DNA of 64,000 nt from Solwaraspora sp. WMMD791 (lineage in GTDB: Bacteria; Actinomycetota; Actinomycetes; Mycobacteriales; Micromonosporaceae): positions 186,001 through 250,000 of the forward strand of contig NZ_CP120737.1 in the NCBI RefSeq assembly GCF_029581195.1. The letters are read 5' to 3'. The translations under genes and the position numbers were made by a program. Within the stretch, counting starts at the first letter, position 1; each line of letters starts with the position of its first letter. The notes beneath the pieces are model-generated. The model did no database searches. It was not told where the DNA came from and saw only the letters and a list, made by a program, of their open reading frames with translations. Positions 8,165-17,488 of the stretch are shown in pieces.

Positions 8165-8178
8165 GGAAAGCGCTTGCC
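8165..8178. promoter_or_regulatory. LacI-type operator before the polysaccharide operon
   Basis: GGAAAGCGCTTGCC is a near-perfect palindrome with a perfect AAGCGCTT core (8168-8175) and a central CG, the style recognised by LacI-family regulators. It lies 20 bp before GTG 8198, immediately upstream of the ribosome-binding site, so a bound repressor would block the operon. The regulator at 12914-14011 carries a LacI-type sensor but a DeoR-type DNA-binding domain, so the cognate protein may be encoded elsewhere. Confidence 0.55.
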
Positions 8179-8197
8179 GACCCAGCGAGGAGGGCGC

Positions 8198-8986
8198 GTG
8201 CCGGCGACGAGCCCGAAGATCCACAGTGGCATGTGTTCGGTCACCCTGCGGCAGGAGTCGGCGCTCGCCGTACTCGACGTCGCCGCCCGCGCCGGCCTGC
8301 ACCGCATCGAGTGGGGAGCCGACGTGCACGTACCGCCGGGGGAGATCCGGGCCGCCGCCGACGTGCGCGACGCCGGCCGGGACCGGGGCGTCATGGTCGC
8401 CTCGTACGGCTCCTACCACCGGGTCGGCTCCGACCCGGCCGACGACTTCCCGGCCGTACTCGCCAGCGCGGTCGCGCTCGGCGCCCCCCGCGTCCGGATC
8501 TGGGCCGGCGCCCTCGGCTCGGCGCAGGCCAGCGCCGACCAGCGCCGCGCGGTCGTGACCGCCACCCGGGCCGCCGCGCAGCGGGCCGCCGACGTCGGTG
8601 TCACCCTGGCCTTCGAGTACCACTCGGGCACGTTGACCGACACCGCCGCGTCGACGCTGCGGCTGCTCGCCGAGGTCGATCATCCGGCGGTACGCACGTA
8701 CTGGCAGCCGCCGCTCGACCTGCCCGACGCCGCCGCCGTCGCCGACCTGCGCCAAGTGCTGCCCTGGGTCGACGCGGTGCACGTCTTCTCCTGGTGGCCG
8801 CGCTACGAGCGGCTGCCGCTGACCGCCCGCGACCGGCTCTGGTCCGACGTCTTCGCGGTGCTACGCGCTGCCGGCCGCGACTTTGACGCCCTGCTGGAGT
8901 TCGTGGTCGACGACGACCCTGATCACGTCGCCACCGACGCCGCGTCGCTGGCGCGGCTGGCCTCCGCTGATCACCATGCCCGCTGA
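8198..8986 (+). CDS. Sugar isomerase/epimerase, xylose-isomerase-like TIM barrel
   Basis: A 262-residue protein of the AP-endonuclease-2/xylose isomerase-like superfamily. It starts with the usual MCSVTLRQES strand-turn and GLHRIEWGADVHV, then RVRIWAGAL, LAFEYHSGTLTDT with the metal-ligand glutamate, VRTYWQPPLD, VDAVHVFSW and a C-terminal LEFVVDDD. These map to the metal-binding strands of the barrel (Glu, Asp/Gln, His, Glu). It probably isomerises or epimerises a sugar or uronate released by the next gene's lyase. GTG 8198 is selected because GAGGAGGG precedes it, although spacing is short. It is the first gene of an operon and overlaps the lyase gene by 11 nt. Confidence 0.8.
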   Translation: MPATSPKIHSGMCSVTLRQESALAVLDVAARAGLHRIEWGADVHVPPGEIRAAADVRDAGRDRGVMVASYGSYHRVGSDPADDFPAVLASAVALGAPRVRIWAGALGSAQASADQRRAVVTATRAAAQRAADVGVTLAFEYHSGTLTDTAASTLRLLAEVDHPAVRTYWQPPLDLPDAAAVADLRQVLPWVDAVHVFSWWPRYERLPLTARDRLWSDVFAVLRAAGRDFDALLEFVVDDDPDHVATDAASLARLASADHHAR

Positions 8987-10898
8987 GTCCGGGTCGCCTA
9001 CAGCGGCGGCCGGGTCCGGGCCCGGACCGCTTGTCCGCCGGTGGGCGGAGATGTCGCCGCAGCTGCGGACAGCGGCGTTGGGCCGGGCCCGGCAGACGTT
9101 CGACATCGGCGACACCGGTCGGGCGGCCTGGCCGCACGTCGACGACGCCACGGTACGGGCCGTCGTGGCCGCCGCCGAGGCCGACCGGGGCACCGACTGG
9201 CCGCGACTGCTGCTGTCCGACTACGCCCGCTACTGGCGCGACGGGATCCGCACCGCGTACGAGCAGCCTGCCGGCGAACTGCGTCGGCGTACCGCCACGG
9301 CGGCGCTGGCCGCCGCGCTGCACGGCCAGCCCTACCTCGACGAGGCCGCCGACGGGCTGCTGCAGTTGTGCGAGCAGAGCACCTGGTGCTGGGCCGCCCA
9401 CGAGCGGTTCGCCACCGAGGCCGGCCAGGTGGTACCCGACACCGACCGGCCGTTCCTGGACCTCGGGGCCGCCGAGACGGTCGCCGTACTGGCCTGGGCC
9501 GACCTGATCCTCGGCGCGGCGCTCGACGACCGGGTGCCGGGGCTGCGCCAGCGGATCCGCCGGGAGACCCGGGCGCGGGTGGTCGAGCCGTTTCTGGGCA
9601 GCCGCGAATGGCACTGGCTCGGCCTCGACGGGCACCTGCACAACTGGAACCCGTGGATCCACGGCCACCTGCTGGCCGCCGCGCTGTTCCTGGTCGACGA
9701 TCCGCCGACCCGGGAGCGGGTGGTGGACCTGGTCGTCGACGGACTCGACCGCTACCTCGGCTCGCTGCCCGCCGACGGCGGCTGCGACGAAGGGTACGCG
9801 TACTGGTGGAACGGGCCGGCCCGGCTGGCCGAGGCGTTGGACCTGCTCGACCGGGTCCTCGACGGACAGTTGGACCCGTGGCGGTGGTCGCCACTACCGC
9901 AGCTGGCCCGCTACCCGCACCGGATGGCTCTCGGCGACGGCTGGTACGTCAACGTCGGGGACGGGCCGGCCCGGCCGAGCACCGCGCAGCCGTGGCAGGT
10001 ACTGCACCGGTGGGGCAGGGCCACCGGCGACCAGCAGGTCGTCGACCACGCCGCCAGCCACCGGGTCCCGGGTGAACCCGCCGTGACGGTGGACGCCGGG
10101 CTGGGCCGGGCGGTGCTCGGCCTGACCGATCCGCAGTGGACGGCCCAGCCGCCCGCCGCCCCGCCGCTGCCCGCCACCACCTGGCTGCCCGACCTGCAAC
10201 TGCTGGTCAGCCGGGAGCGGGCCGGCAGCCCGCGCGGGCTGACCGTGGCGGTCAAGGGCGGGCACAACGACGAGAACCACAACCACAACGACGTCGGCTC
10301 GTACCTCGTCGCGCTCGACGGCGCACCGGTGCTGGTCGACCTCGGCCAGCCCACCTACACCGCGATCTCCTTCACCGACCGCCGCTACGAGCAGTGGGTC
10401 ACCCGCAGCGAATGGCACAACCTGCCGGTCGTCGGCGGCCACGGGCAGGCTGCCGGCCGCGCCTTCCGGGCCTCGTCGGTCGTCGTCGACACCGGCGTCG
10501 ACGCCGACGCGCTGCGGCTCGACCTGGCCGCCGCGTACCCGCCGGAGGCCGGCTGCCGGTCCTGGCGGCGGCAGGTACGGCTGGACCGCCGCCAGTCGAC
10601 GGTCACCGTCACCGAGCGGTGGCGGGTCGACGACCCCGCCGACCTGCGGCTGCACCACGTCGTCGCCGGTGAACCGCTGACCCACACCGCCGGTCGGCTC
10701 GCCGTCCGGGCGCTCAACGGCGCGGTGGCCGTGCTGGGCTGGGATCCGCGGCTGGGCGCCGGCCGTCTGCAGCGGCAGCCGGTCGACGACCCGCTGCTGC
10801 GCGACTGCTGGGGCGACGCGGTGCACCGGCTGGTCCTCGTTCTGCCGGCCCGCCCGAGCGGGTCCGTCACCGTGACCGTCTCCGGAGGCTCCGATTGA
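8976..10898 (+). CDS. Heparinase II/III-family polysaccharide lyase-like protein
   Basis: A 640-residue protein with the two-domain architecture of heparinase II/III lyases: an N-terminal (alpha/alpha) toroid, residues about 40-360, and a C-terminal antiparallel beta-sheet domain. The hallmark stretch GGHNDENHNHNDVGSYLVALDGAPVLVDLG is recognisable around residues 430-460, followed by TRSEWHNLPVVGG. In this family these His/Asn/Tyr residues perform beta-elimination on uronic-acid polysaccharides. No signal peptide is seen, so it probably acts on imported oligosaccharides. ATG 8976 lies within the upstream gene's end; its own stop overlaps the DUF2264 start (TTGA). The substrate (heparin-like, alginate, ulvan or other) is unresolved. 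Confidence 0.82.
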   Translation: MPAESGSPTAAAGSGPGPLVRRWAEMSPQLRTAALGRARQTFDIGDTGRAAWPHVDDATVRAVVAAAEADRGTDWPRLLLSDYARYWRDGIRTAYEQPAGELRRRTATAALAAALHGQPYLDEAADGLLQLCEQSTWCWAAHERFATEAGQVVPDTDRPFLDLGAAETVAVLAWADLILGAALDDRVPGLRQRIRRETRARVVEPFLGSREWHWLGLDGHLHNWNPWIHGHLLAAALFLVDDPPTRERVVDLVVDGLDRYLGSLPADGGCDEGYAYWWNGPARLAEALDLLDRVLDGQLDPWRWSPLPQLARYPHRMALGDGWYVNVGDGPARPSTAQPWQVLHRWGRATGDQQVVDHAASHRVPGEPAVTVDAGLGRAVLGLTDPQWTAQPPAAPPLPATTWLPDLQLLVSRERAGSPRGLTVAVKGGHNDENHNHNDVGSYLVALDGAPVLVDLGQPTYTAISFTDRRYEQWVTRSEWHNLPVVGGHGQAAGRAFRASSVVVDTGVDADALRLDLAAAYPPEAGCRSWRRQVRLDRRQSTVTVTERWRVDDPADLRLHHVVAGEPLTHTAGRLAVRALNGAVAVLGWDPRLGAGRLQRQPVDDPLLRDCWGDAVHRLVLVLPARPSGSVTVTVSGGSD

Positions 10899-12886
10899 CT
10901 GCCGACGACGAGTTCGCCGAGGAGCAGATCGCCGACGACCGGCGGCTGTCGCCGTACACCGGTTACACCCGTGCGCACTGGGCGGCGGCCGCCGACCGGA
11001 TGCTGCTGGCGCTGCGCCGGTACGCCTCGCCCGACCACGCCCGGATCGACCTGCCCGGCCCGGCCAGCGCGTACGGGCCGGACAGCGATTCGCTGGAGGC
11101 GTTCGCCCGGTCGTTCCTGCTGGCGGCGATCCGGCTGCGCGGCGAGGCCGGCGCCGACCCGCACGGGCTGGCCGACTGGTACGCCGCCGGGCTGCGCGCC
11201 GGCACCGACCCGGCCTCGCCGACCGCCTGGCCGCGTCCGGACCGGTTGGATCAGGCCAAGGTCGAGGCCTGCTCGATCGCGCTCGGTCTGCACCTGACCC
11301 GGCCGTGGCTGTGGGACCGGCTCGACGAGGCGACCCGGCAACGTACCGTCGACTGGCTGTCCACCGTCGTCGGTCAGCCGTATCCGCCGATCAACTGGGT
11401 GTGGTTCCAGATCGTCGTGGAGACGTTCCTGCGCGCGGTCGGCGGCCCCTGGTCGGTGCAGGACATCGAGTCGGGGCTGGCGGTGCACGAGTCGCTGTAC
11501 CGGGCTGACGGCTGGTACTCCGACGGCCCGGAACGGTCCTACGACCACTATGTCGGCTGGGCGTTGCACGTCTATCCGCTGCTCTGGGCCGATCAGGCCG
11601 GCGACGGGTGCCCGGACGACCTGCGCCAGGTGTGGCGGCAGCGGCTGTCGGCGTACGTCGACGACGCCCTGCGGCTGATCGGCGCCGACGGCGCTCCGCT
11701 GATGCAGGGCCGCAGCCTCAGTTACCGGTTCGCCGCCGCGGCGCCGCTGTGGGTGGCGGCGATGACCGGTGCCACCGACGCGCCGGCGGGGCAGTTGCGG
11801 CGGGCGGCCAGCGGGATGCTGCGGTACTTCCACGAGCACGGGGCACCGGACCGGCGGGGGCTGCTGACGCTGGGCTGGCACCGGGAGTGGCCGGCGATGG
11901 CCCAGTCCTACTCCGGGCCCGGGTCGCCGTACTGGGCGGCGAAGGGGATGCTGGGGCTGGCCCTGCCGGCCGACCATCCAGTATGGATGGAAACCGAACG
12001 GCCGTTGCCGGTCGAGCGGGCGGATCTGCTGGTGGCGGTGCCGACGCCGGGCTGGCTGATCGCCGGCACCCGTCGCGACGGCGTGCTCCGGGTGGTCAAC
12101 CACGGCACCGACCATTCGGTGCCGGGCGACGAGCGGGCCGACTCGCCGCTGTACGCCCGGCTCGGCTACTCGACGGCGACGATGCCGCCGCTGACCGGCG
12201 AAACCGTCGGCGACCCGTCGGACAACTCGGTCACGATCGTCGACGCCGACGGCCGACGCGGCCACCGCAACGGGTTCGTGGCGCTCGACTGCCGGGTGGT
12301 CGACGGGGTCGGCCAGGCGGTCTCGCGGGCCGCGACGCACTGGGTCGACACCGCCGGCGACACCGGACCGGACCATGGATCGGGCCGCGCCGGCCCGGTC
12401 CGCCGGGGGCCGGTGGTGACGATGGCCTCCCTGATCCGGGGCGCGGTGGAGGTACGGCTGGCCCGGCTCGACTCGACCGAGGGTCTCGACGTCGGCACCG
12501 TACTGGAGTGCAGCGGCTGGCCGGTCGCGGGTGACGTACCGCCGCAGGCGCGCATCGGCGTCGACCCCCCGACGTGCGTCGTGGCCGGTGCCGCGGTCAT
12601 CTCCCGGCTGGTCGGCCTGGCCGGCTTCACCCATGCACTGGTACGCCGGGAGCGGTCCACCTCGCCGTTGGGTGACCAGGTGGCGGTGCCGGTGCTGCGG
12701 ACCGCCGCGCCGCCGGCCGTCGGCCAGGTGTACGCCGCGGTGGTCATGCTGGCCGGCGCGCAGGCGGACACCCCCGGCCCGCTACCGGCCGTGACGGTGA
12801 CCGCCGGCCCCGACGGGGACACCGTCGCCGTCCGCTGGCCCGACGGGCACCTCTCGACGCTGCTGCTGTCGTCCGCCCCCGGCTGA
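10895..12886 (+). CDS. DUF2264-domain protein
   Basis: A 663-residue protein. The N-terminal two-thirds match the DUF2264 family pattern: SPYTGYTRAHWAAAADRML at 18-36, a run of aromatic-rich helices (INWVWFQIVVETFLR, ADGWYSDGPERSYDHYVGWALHVYPLLWAD) that suggest an (alpha/alpha) toroid, and QGRSLSYRFAAAAPLW. The C-terminal part looks like a beta-sandwich, as in polysaccharide lyases. In known genomes DUF2264 genes accompany polysaccharide lyase and uronate genes, but the reaction is not established. TTG 10895 is preceded by GGAGG and overlaps the lyase stop by 4 nt, so the three genes are translationally coupled. No signal peptide is seen. Confidence 0.8.
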   Translation: MTADDEFAEEQIADDRRLSPYTGYTRAHWAAAADRMLLALRRYASPDHARIDLPGPASAYGPDSDSLEAFARSFLLAAIRLRGEAGADPHGLADWYAAGLRAGTDPASPTAWPRPDRLDQAKVEACSIALGLHLTRPWLWDRLDEATRQRTVDWLSTVVGQPYPPINWVWFQIVVETFLRAVGGPWSVQDIESGLAVHESLYRADGWYSDGPERSYDHYVGWALHVYPLLWADQAGDGCPDDLRQVWRQRLSAYVDDALRLIGADGAPLMQGRSLSYRFAAAAPLWVAAMTGATDAPAGQLRRAASGMLRYFHEHGAPDRRGLLTLGWHREWPAMAQSYSGPGSPYWAAKGMLGLALPADHPVWMETERPLPVERADLLVAVPTPGWLIAGTRRDGVLRVVNHGTDHSVPGDERADSPLYARLGYSTATMPPLTGETVGDPSDNSVTIVDADGRRGHRNGFVALDCRVVDGVGQAVSRAATHWVDTAGDTGPDHGSGRAGPVRRGPVVTMASLIRGAVEVRLARLDSTEGLDVGTVLECSGWPVAGDVPPQARIGVDPPTCVVAGAAVISRLVGLAGFTHALVRRERSTSPLGDQVAVPVLRTAAPPAVGQVYAAVVMLAGAQADTPGPLPAVTVTAGPDGDTVAVRWPDGHLSTLLLSSAPG

Positions 12887-12913
12887 ACCGTTCGTGCTGT
12901 CGACGGCGCGGGG

Positions 12914-14011
12914 TCAGCGGGCCGGCCGGGGCGTGGACGAGTCACGGATCACCAGGTCGGGGGTGATCAGCACCCGTTGTGCCGGTCGGCGGCGGCCCTC
13001 CACCAGCCGGGCGACCATCAGCTCGACGGCGACCCGGCCCACCTGGTGCTTCGGCGGCCGTACGGCGGTCAGGGCCGGCTCGGCCAGGTGCGCCACCTCG
13101 TCGTCGTACGACACCAGGGCGAGCTGGTCGGGGATGGCCAACCCCTGCTCGGCGCAGTACTGGGCCACCGACATGGCGTCCGGGTCGCCGTGCACGATCA
13201 GCGCGCTCACCCCTTCGCGTCGACACCGCCGCAGCACGTCGCCGATGATCGTGCGGTGGCCGGGCGCGTCCAGCGCCACCGCCTCCCGGATCACCAGGTC
13301 GGCGGGGAGGCCGAGGTCGGCGCAGGCCAGCGCCCAGCCCTGGGCGAGGTGGGCGGAGGTGGGGCTGCCCTTGGACAGCACCAGTCCGATCCGGCGGTGG
13401 CCGTGGGCGTGCAGGTGACGTACGGCGATCTCCAGCCCGAGGGCGTGGTCGCTGCGGACCCATTCGAGCTGCTGGCGGGTCGGTGTCCAGCGGGGAGTCT
13501 GCCGCTCGACCAGGATGGTCGGGACCGGCAGGTCGCCGATCCAGCGGATCATGTCGGCGGCGCCGTCGCCGTCGAGGCTCGGTGCCAGCAGCAGCCCCTG
13601 CACCTGCTGCGCGTCGATCAACCGGGTGATCTGCCGGCGGTCCTCGGCCAGGTCGTAGCTGGATCCGCGCAGCTGGATGTGCACGCCGAGGGAGGCGGCC
13701 GCGCTGCGGGCCCCGGTGACGATCTGCGGCCAGTAGTAGTCCAGCGACGGTACGACCATGCCGATGGTGAACCGGGTCGGTGCCACCCGGGGGCGTCGTG
13801 GCGCGGGCCCCAGCTGGGTGGGCAGGGTCGCGCCGCCGTGCACCTTGGTCAGCAGCTGGCTCTCGGCCAGGGCGGCGATGTCCCGCCGTACGGTCAGTTC
13901 GCTCACGCCCAGCAGCGGTGCCAGGTCCTTGACCCGGACCGCGCCGTGGCGGCGCAACTCCTCCAGCAGCCGTTCGCGCCGCTGCAGGTTGAACATCCGG
14001 TCCGCCGGCAC
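12914..14011 (-). CDS. Chimeric regulator: DeoR-type HTH plus LacI-type sensor
   Basis: A 365-residue transcription factor. Residues about 6-62 form a DeoR winged helix (RRERLLEELRRHGAVRVKDLAPLLGVSELTVRRDIAALAE in order, ending KVHGGATLP). Residues about 82-350 are a periplasmic-binding-protein fold as in LacI/GalR sensors (FTIGMVVPSLDYYWPQIV, LLAPSLDGDG, HLHAHGHRRIGLV, ALIVHGDPDAM, LALVSYDDEVAHLAEPALTAV). DeoR proteins normally end in a sugar-phosphate isomerase-like domain, so this combination indicates sensing of a free sugar. GTG 14011 has GGGAGG 7 nt upstream. It is convergent with the lyase operon and divergent from the dehydrogenase/ABC operon, and probably controls one or both. Confidence 0.87.
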   Translation of the reverse strand: MPADRMFNLQRRERLLEELRRHGAVRVKDLAPLLGVSELTVRRDIAALAESQLLTKVHGGATLPTQLGPAPRRPRVAPTRFTIGMVVPSLDYYWPQIVTGARSAAASLGVHIQLRGSSYDLAEDRRQITRLIDAQQVQGLLLAPSLDGDGAADMIRWIGDLPVPTILVERQTPRWTPTRQQLEWVRSDHALGLEIAVRHLHAHGHRRIGLVLSKGSPTSAHLAQGWALACADLGLPADLVIREAVALDAPGHRTIIGDVLRRCRREGVSALIVHGDPDAMSVAQYCAEQGLAIPDQLALVSYDDEVAHLAEPALTAVRPPKHQVGRVAVELMVARLVEGRRRPAQRVLITPDLVIRDSSTPRPAR

Positions 14012-14035
14012 CGTACCGCCTCCCGTCGATGTTCG

Positions 14036-14066
14036 ATTCCGATCGTTTCCGAACGAGTAGGAACGA
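14036..14066. promoter_or_regulatory. Phased direct repeats between regulator and dehydrogenase genes
   Basis: CCGATCG (14039-14045), CCGAACG (14049-14055) and GGAACG (14060-14065) recur at 10-11 bp, i.e. once per helical turn. DeoR-type regulators often bind direct repeats. The site lies 25 bp upstream of the regulator start, so autoregulation is plausible; it is not proven. Confidence 0.35.
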
Positions 14067-14172
14067 CTGGTAGCGACCCTGTTCGGCGAAGGTTAACCAT
14101 GTCACATCGGCGAATCCAAGTGGTTCTCACGACGACAACCGTCGGCCGGAGATTCGTCACCGAGGAGACACG

Positions 14173-15192
14173 TTGCCGGTGCAGCCCCCGCCGCAGGCCC
14201 TCGTCGTGATGGACCGGGACTCCTACCGGGCGCACTTCGACGGGCCCCGCCTGCAGCGGCTCGGCCAACTCGTCGACCTCGCCGAGCCGGTCTGGGTCGA
14301 CGAACTCGACTCGCCGTCGGTGCGCGAGCGGCTGGCGACCGTCGAGGTCCTGCTGACCTCGTGGGGGGCGCCCCGGTTGACCTCCGGGCGACTCGCCGCC
14401 GCGCCGGCGCTGCGGGCGGTCTTCCACGCCGCTGGCAGCGTCCGGTCACTGGTGAGCGACGAACTGTGGCGCCGGGGCATCCGGGTCAGCACCGCGGCCG
14501 ACGCCAACGCCGTCCCGGTGGCCGAGTACACCCTCGCCGCGATCATCTTCGCCGGCAAGAAGGTGCCGTTCATCGCGGCCGACCCCGACGGGGCGTACCG
14601 GGGCTGGAGCCACCACCACGGCCACGGCGACCTGTCCAACTACCGCCGGACCATCGGAGTGGTCGGCTTCTCCCGGATCGGCCGGCGGGTGGTGGACCTG
14701 ATCGGCTGCCTCGACACGGCACGATGCCTGGTCGCCGACCCGTACGCCGACCCGGCCGAGGTCGCCGCGGCCGGGGCGACCCTGGTCGACCTGCACGAGA
14801 TGCTGCCGCACAGCGAGATCCTCACCCTGCACGCGCCGGAGCTGCCCAGCACGTACCGCATGATCGGCGCGGCCGAACTCGCGCTGCTGCCCGACCACGC
14901 CACGGTGATCAACACGGCCCGGGGGAGCCTGGTCGACCCGGCGGCGCTCGCCGCCGAATGCCGATCCGGCCGGCTGTACGCGATCCTCGACGTCACCGAC
15001 CCCGAGCCGCTGCCCGCCGACGCCGCCCTGCGGGCGGCCCCGAACGTCATGGTCAGCCCGCACCTGGCCGGATCGCTCGGTACGGAGATCCGCCGCCTCA
15101 CCGACCACACCCTCGACGAACTCGCCCGGTGGACCACCGCCCAACCGCTGCACGCCGAGGTCACCGCCGAGGCCTTCACGCTGCACGCCTGA
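14173..15192 (+). CDS. D-isomer-specific 2-hydroxyacid dehydrogenase family protein
   Basis: A 339-residue NAD(P)-dependent dehydrogenase. The nucleotide-binding domain contains IGVVGFSRIGRRVVDL (about 160-175) in place of the usual GxGxxG, with the first and last glycines kept. The catalytic set is present: Arg in NTARGSLVD (about 256), Glu in a later DPEPL turn, and His in SPHLAGS (about 297). VAEYTLAAIIFAGKK matches the family helix before the NAD domain. It probably reduces a 2-keto sugar acid arising from uronate breakdown. TTG 14173 is chosen for GAGGAG 5 nt upstream; GTG 14179 is an alternative. It starts an operon continuing through the ABC importer. Confidence 0.83.
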   Translation: MPVQPPPQALVVMDRDSYRAHFDGPRLQRLGQLVDLAEPVWVDELDSPSVRERLATVEVLLTSWGAPRLTSGRLAAAPALRAVFHAAGSVRSLVSDELWRRGIRVSTAADANAVPVAEYTLAAIIFAGKKVPFIAADPDGAYRGWSHHHGHGDLSNYRRTIGVVGFSRIGRRVVDLIGCLDTARCLVADPYADPAEVAAAGATLVDLHEMLPHSEILTLHAPELPSTYRMIGAAELALLPDHATVINTARGSLVDPAALAAECRSGRLYAILDVTDPEPLPADAALRAAPNVMVSPHLAGSLGTEIRRLTDHTLDELARWTTAQPLHAEVTAEAFTLHA

Positions 15193-15266
15193 CCGTCACC
15201 CGCACCCGTCCCGTCCACCCGACTCACCCCCCGCACCCCGCACCCCGCCAGTTAAGGAGTCACCAC

Positions 15267-16532
15267 ATGAACCGACGTCTCACCGGGGCGGCAGCCGCCG
15301 CCACCGCCCTGCTCCTGGCCACCGCCGGCTGCGGTGGCGGTGACGAACCGACCGTCGGCAGCGACGGCCGGCAGGTCCTGACCGTCGCGCTGTGGAACTA
15401 CGACAGCACCCCTGAGTTCGCGGCGCTGATCGAGGGGTTCGAGGCCGCCCACCCGGACATCGACGTGCAGCCGGTGGACATCCTCGCCGACGACTACGCC
15501 GAGAAGGTCACCACCATGCTCGCCGGCGGTGACCAGACCGACGTACTCACCATGAAGAACGTCACCGATTACTCCCGGTACGCGCTGCGCGGCCAGTTGG
15601 CGTCGGTGGCCGACGAGGCCGCCGCGCTCGACGAGAGCAAGTACCTCGGCCTGGAGCCGTTCGACATCGACGGCGACTACTTCGCGCTGCCGTACCGGCA
15701 GGACTTCTGGGTCCTCTACTACAACAAGGCGATGCTGGCCGACACCGGTGCCGACCTGACCAACCTGACCTGGGCCGAGTACGCCGACCTGGCGAAGCGG
15801 CTGACCAGCGGCAGCGGCCAGGACACCGTGTACGGCACCTACCACCACACCTGGCGCTCCATCATCCACTCGACGGCGGCGGCGCAGAGCGGCGGTGACC
15901 TGATCGGCGGCGAGTACGGGTTCCTCAAGGACCGCTACCAGATGGTGCTCGACCTGCAGGCCGCCGGTGCCACGATGCCCTGGGCGACCGCGTCGACGCA
16001 GAAGGTCCAGTACCACACGATGTTCTCCACCGGCCAGGCCGCGATGCTGCCGATGGGCACCTGGTACGCCGCCCGGCTGATCGAGGAGAAGAAGGCCGGC
16101 AGCATCGACGTCGACTGGGGCATCGCCCCGCTGCCGCAGGTCACCGAGGGCGGTCCGGTGACCACGTTCGGCTCGCCGACCGCGTTCGCGGTCAACAACA
16201 AGGCCCGCAACGCCGACGCCGCCCGGACCTTCGTGGCCTGGGCCGCCGGCCCCGAGGGCGCGGCCGCGATCGCCAGCATCGGCGTCTACCCGGCCTACTC
16301 CGATGAGACGATCACCGAGACCTACTTCGGCGTCGAGGGCATGACCAACGACGAGGTCGCCCAGGCGGCGTTCCAGCCCGACGAGGTGATGCTGGAGATG
16401 CCGGTCAGCGAGAAGTCCTCCGACGTGGACGTCATCCTCACCGAGGAACACGAGCTGATCATGATCGGCGAGCGGTCCGTCGACGACGGGCTCGCCGAGA
16501 TGGGCAAGCGGGTCACCTCCGAGGTCGACTGA
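15267..16532 (+). CDS. Sugar ABC transporter, extracellular solute-binding lipoprotein
   Basis: A 421-residue family-1 solute-binding protein anchored to the membrane. The signal sequence ends in a lipobox (LLATAGC, Cys at about 21). The mature protein shows the usual opening TVALWNYDSTPEFAALIEGFEAAHPDIDV, TMLAGGDQTDVL, FDIDGDYFALPYRQDFWVLYYNKAML and GTWYAARL. It should capture oligosaccharides for the two permeases encoded just downstream. ATG 15267 is preceded by AAGGAG at 15254-15259. It lies 74 bp after the dehydrogenase gene. Specificity is likely for the oligosaccharides cut by the heparinase-like lyase, which is inferred from location. Confidence 0.9.
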   Translation: MNRRLTGAAAAATALLLATAGCGGGDEPTVGSDGRQVLTVALWNYDSTPEFAALIEGFEAAHPDIDVQPVDILADDYAEKVTTMLAGGDQTDVLTMKNVTDYSRYALRGQLASVADEAAALDESKYLGLEPFDIDGDYFALPYRQDFWVLYYNKAMLADTGADLTNLTWAEYADLAKRLTSGSGQDTVYGTYHHTWRSIIHSTAAAQSGGDLIGGEYGFLKDRYQMVLDLQAAGATMPWATASTQKVQYHTMFSTGQAAMLPMGTWYAARLIEEKKAGSIDVDWGIAPLPQVTEGGPVTTFGSPTAFAVNNKARNADAARTFVAWAAGPEGAAAIASIGVYPAYSDETITETYFGVEGMTNDEVAQAAFQPDEVMLEMPVSEKSSDVDVILTEEHELIMIGERSVDDGLAEMGKRVTSEVD

Positions 16533-16540
16533 CCCCCGTC

Positions 16541-17488
16541 ATGGCGATCCACACCCCGATCGACACCGTACGCACCCCGGTGCCCGGCGGTTCGCCGCCG
16601 GGCACCGGGGCGGCCCGTCGGCTGCGCCGACGCAACACCCTGGCCGGCTGGAGCTTCATCCTGCCGAACTTCATCGGCTTCGCCGCGCTCACCCTGGTGC
16701 CGGTGGTCGCCGCCCTGGCGCTGGCCTTCATGGAGTGGAACTCCTACAGCAGCCCCGAATGGGTCGGGCTGGACAACTTCCGCCGGATGGTGGGCAGCGA
16801 GACGTTCTGGACCGCGCTGTACAACACCACCTACTACGCGCTCGGGCACATCCCGTTGACCCTGGTCGCCGCGCTCGGCTTCGCCGTACTGCTCAACCGG
16901 GCGATGCGCGGCGTCCGGTTCTTCCGTACGGCGTTGTTCTTCCCCTACATCACCGCCCTGGTCGCGGTGGCCGTGGTGTGGAACATGCTGTTCAACCCGG
17001 ACGCCGGGCCGGTCAACCAGCTGCTGCGGGCGATCGGCGTCGACAACCCGCCCGGCTGGACCACCTCGACGACCTGGGCGATGCCGGCGGTCATCATCAC
17101 CAGCGTCTGGCGGGACATGGGCTACTACATGGTGCTCTACCTGGCCGGGCTGCAGACCATCCCACCCGAGCTGTACGAGGCCGCCCGCACCGACGGGGCG
17201 TCGGCCTGGCAGCGGTTCCGGCACATCACCGTGCCGTCGCTGCGGCCCACCACCTTCTTCGTCCTGATCATGTTGACCATCTCCAGCTTCAAGGTGTTCG
17301 ACCTGATCCAGGTGATGACCGAGGGCGGTCCGGGCCGCGCCACCCTGGTGCTGTCCCAGTTGATCTTCCGCGAGGGCATCACCCAGGGCCGGTTCGGCTA
17401 CTCGTCGGCCATCGCCATGGTGCTGTTCGTCATCGTCCTGGTGATCACCGTGGTCCAGTTCCGGCTGCAGCGAAGGGGTGAACAATGA
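16541..17488 (+). CDS. Sugar ABC transporter permease, MalF/UgpA type
   Basis: A 315-residue inner-membrane permease with six predicted membrane spans, starting at about residue 38 (LAGWSFILPNFIGFAALTLVPV). The EAA loop that contacts the ATPase reads YEAARTDGASAWQRFRHITVPSLRP, around residue 210-235. It begins 8 nt after the binding-protein stop and its own stop overlaps the next permease start by 4 nt. It forms the heterodimeric channel with the following gene product. Confidence 0.92.
   Translation: MAIHTPIDTVRTPVPGGSPPGTGAARRLRRRNTLAGWSFILPNFIGFAALTLVPVVAALALAFMEWNSYSSPEWVGLDNFRRMVGSETFWTALYNTTYYALGHIPLTLVAALGFAVLLNRAMRGVRFFRTALFFPYITALVAVAVVWNMLFNPDAGPVNQLLRAIGVDNPPGWTTSTTWAMPAVIITSVWRDMGYYMVLYLAGLQTIPPELYEAARTDGASAWQRFRHITVPSLRPTTFFVLIMLTISSFKVFDLIQVMTEGGPGRATLVLSQLIFREGITQGRFGYSSAIAMVLFVIVLVITVVQFRLQRRGEQ

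Noticed and set aside
10385-12634. 749-residue minus-strand open frame opposite the DUF2264 gene
   Set aside because: Low-complexity Arg/Gln/Pro/Val composition typical of antisense frames in high-GC coding DNA; the + strand has clear families.
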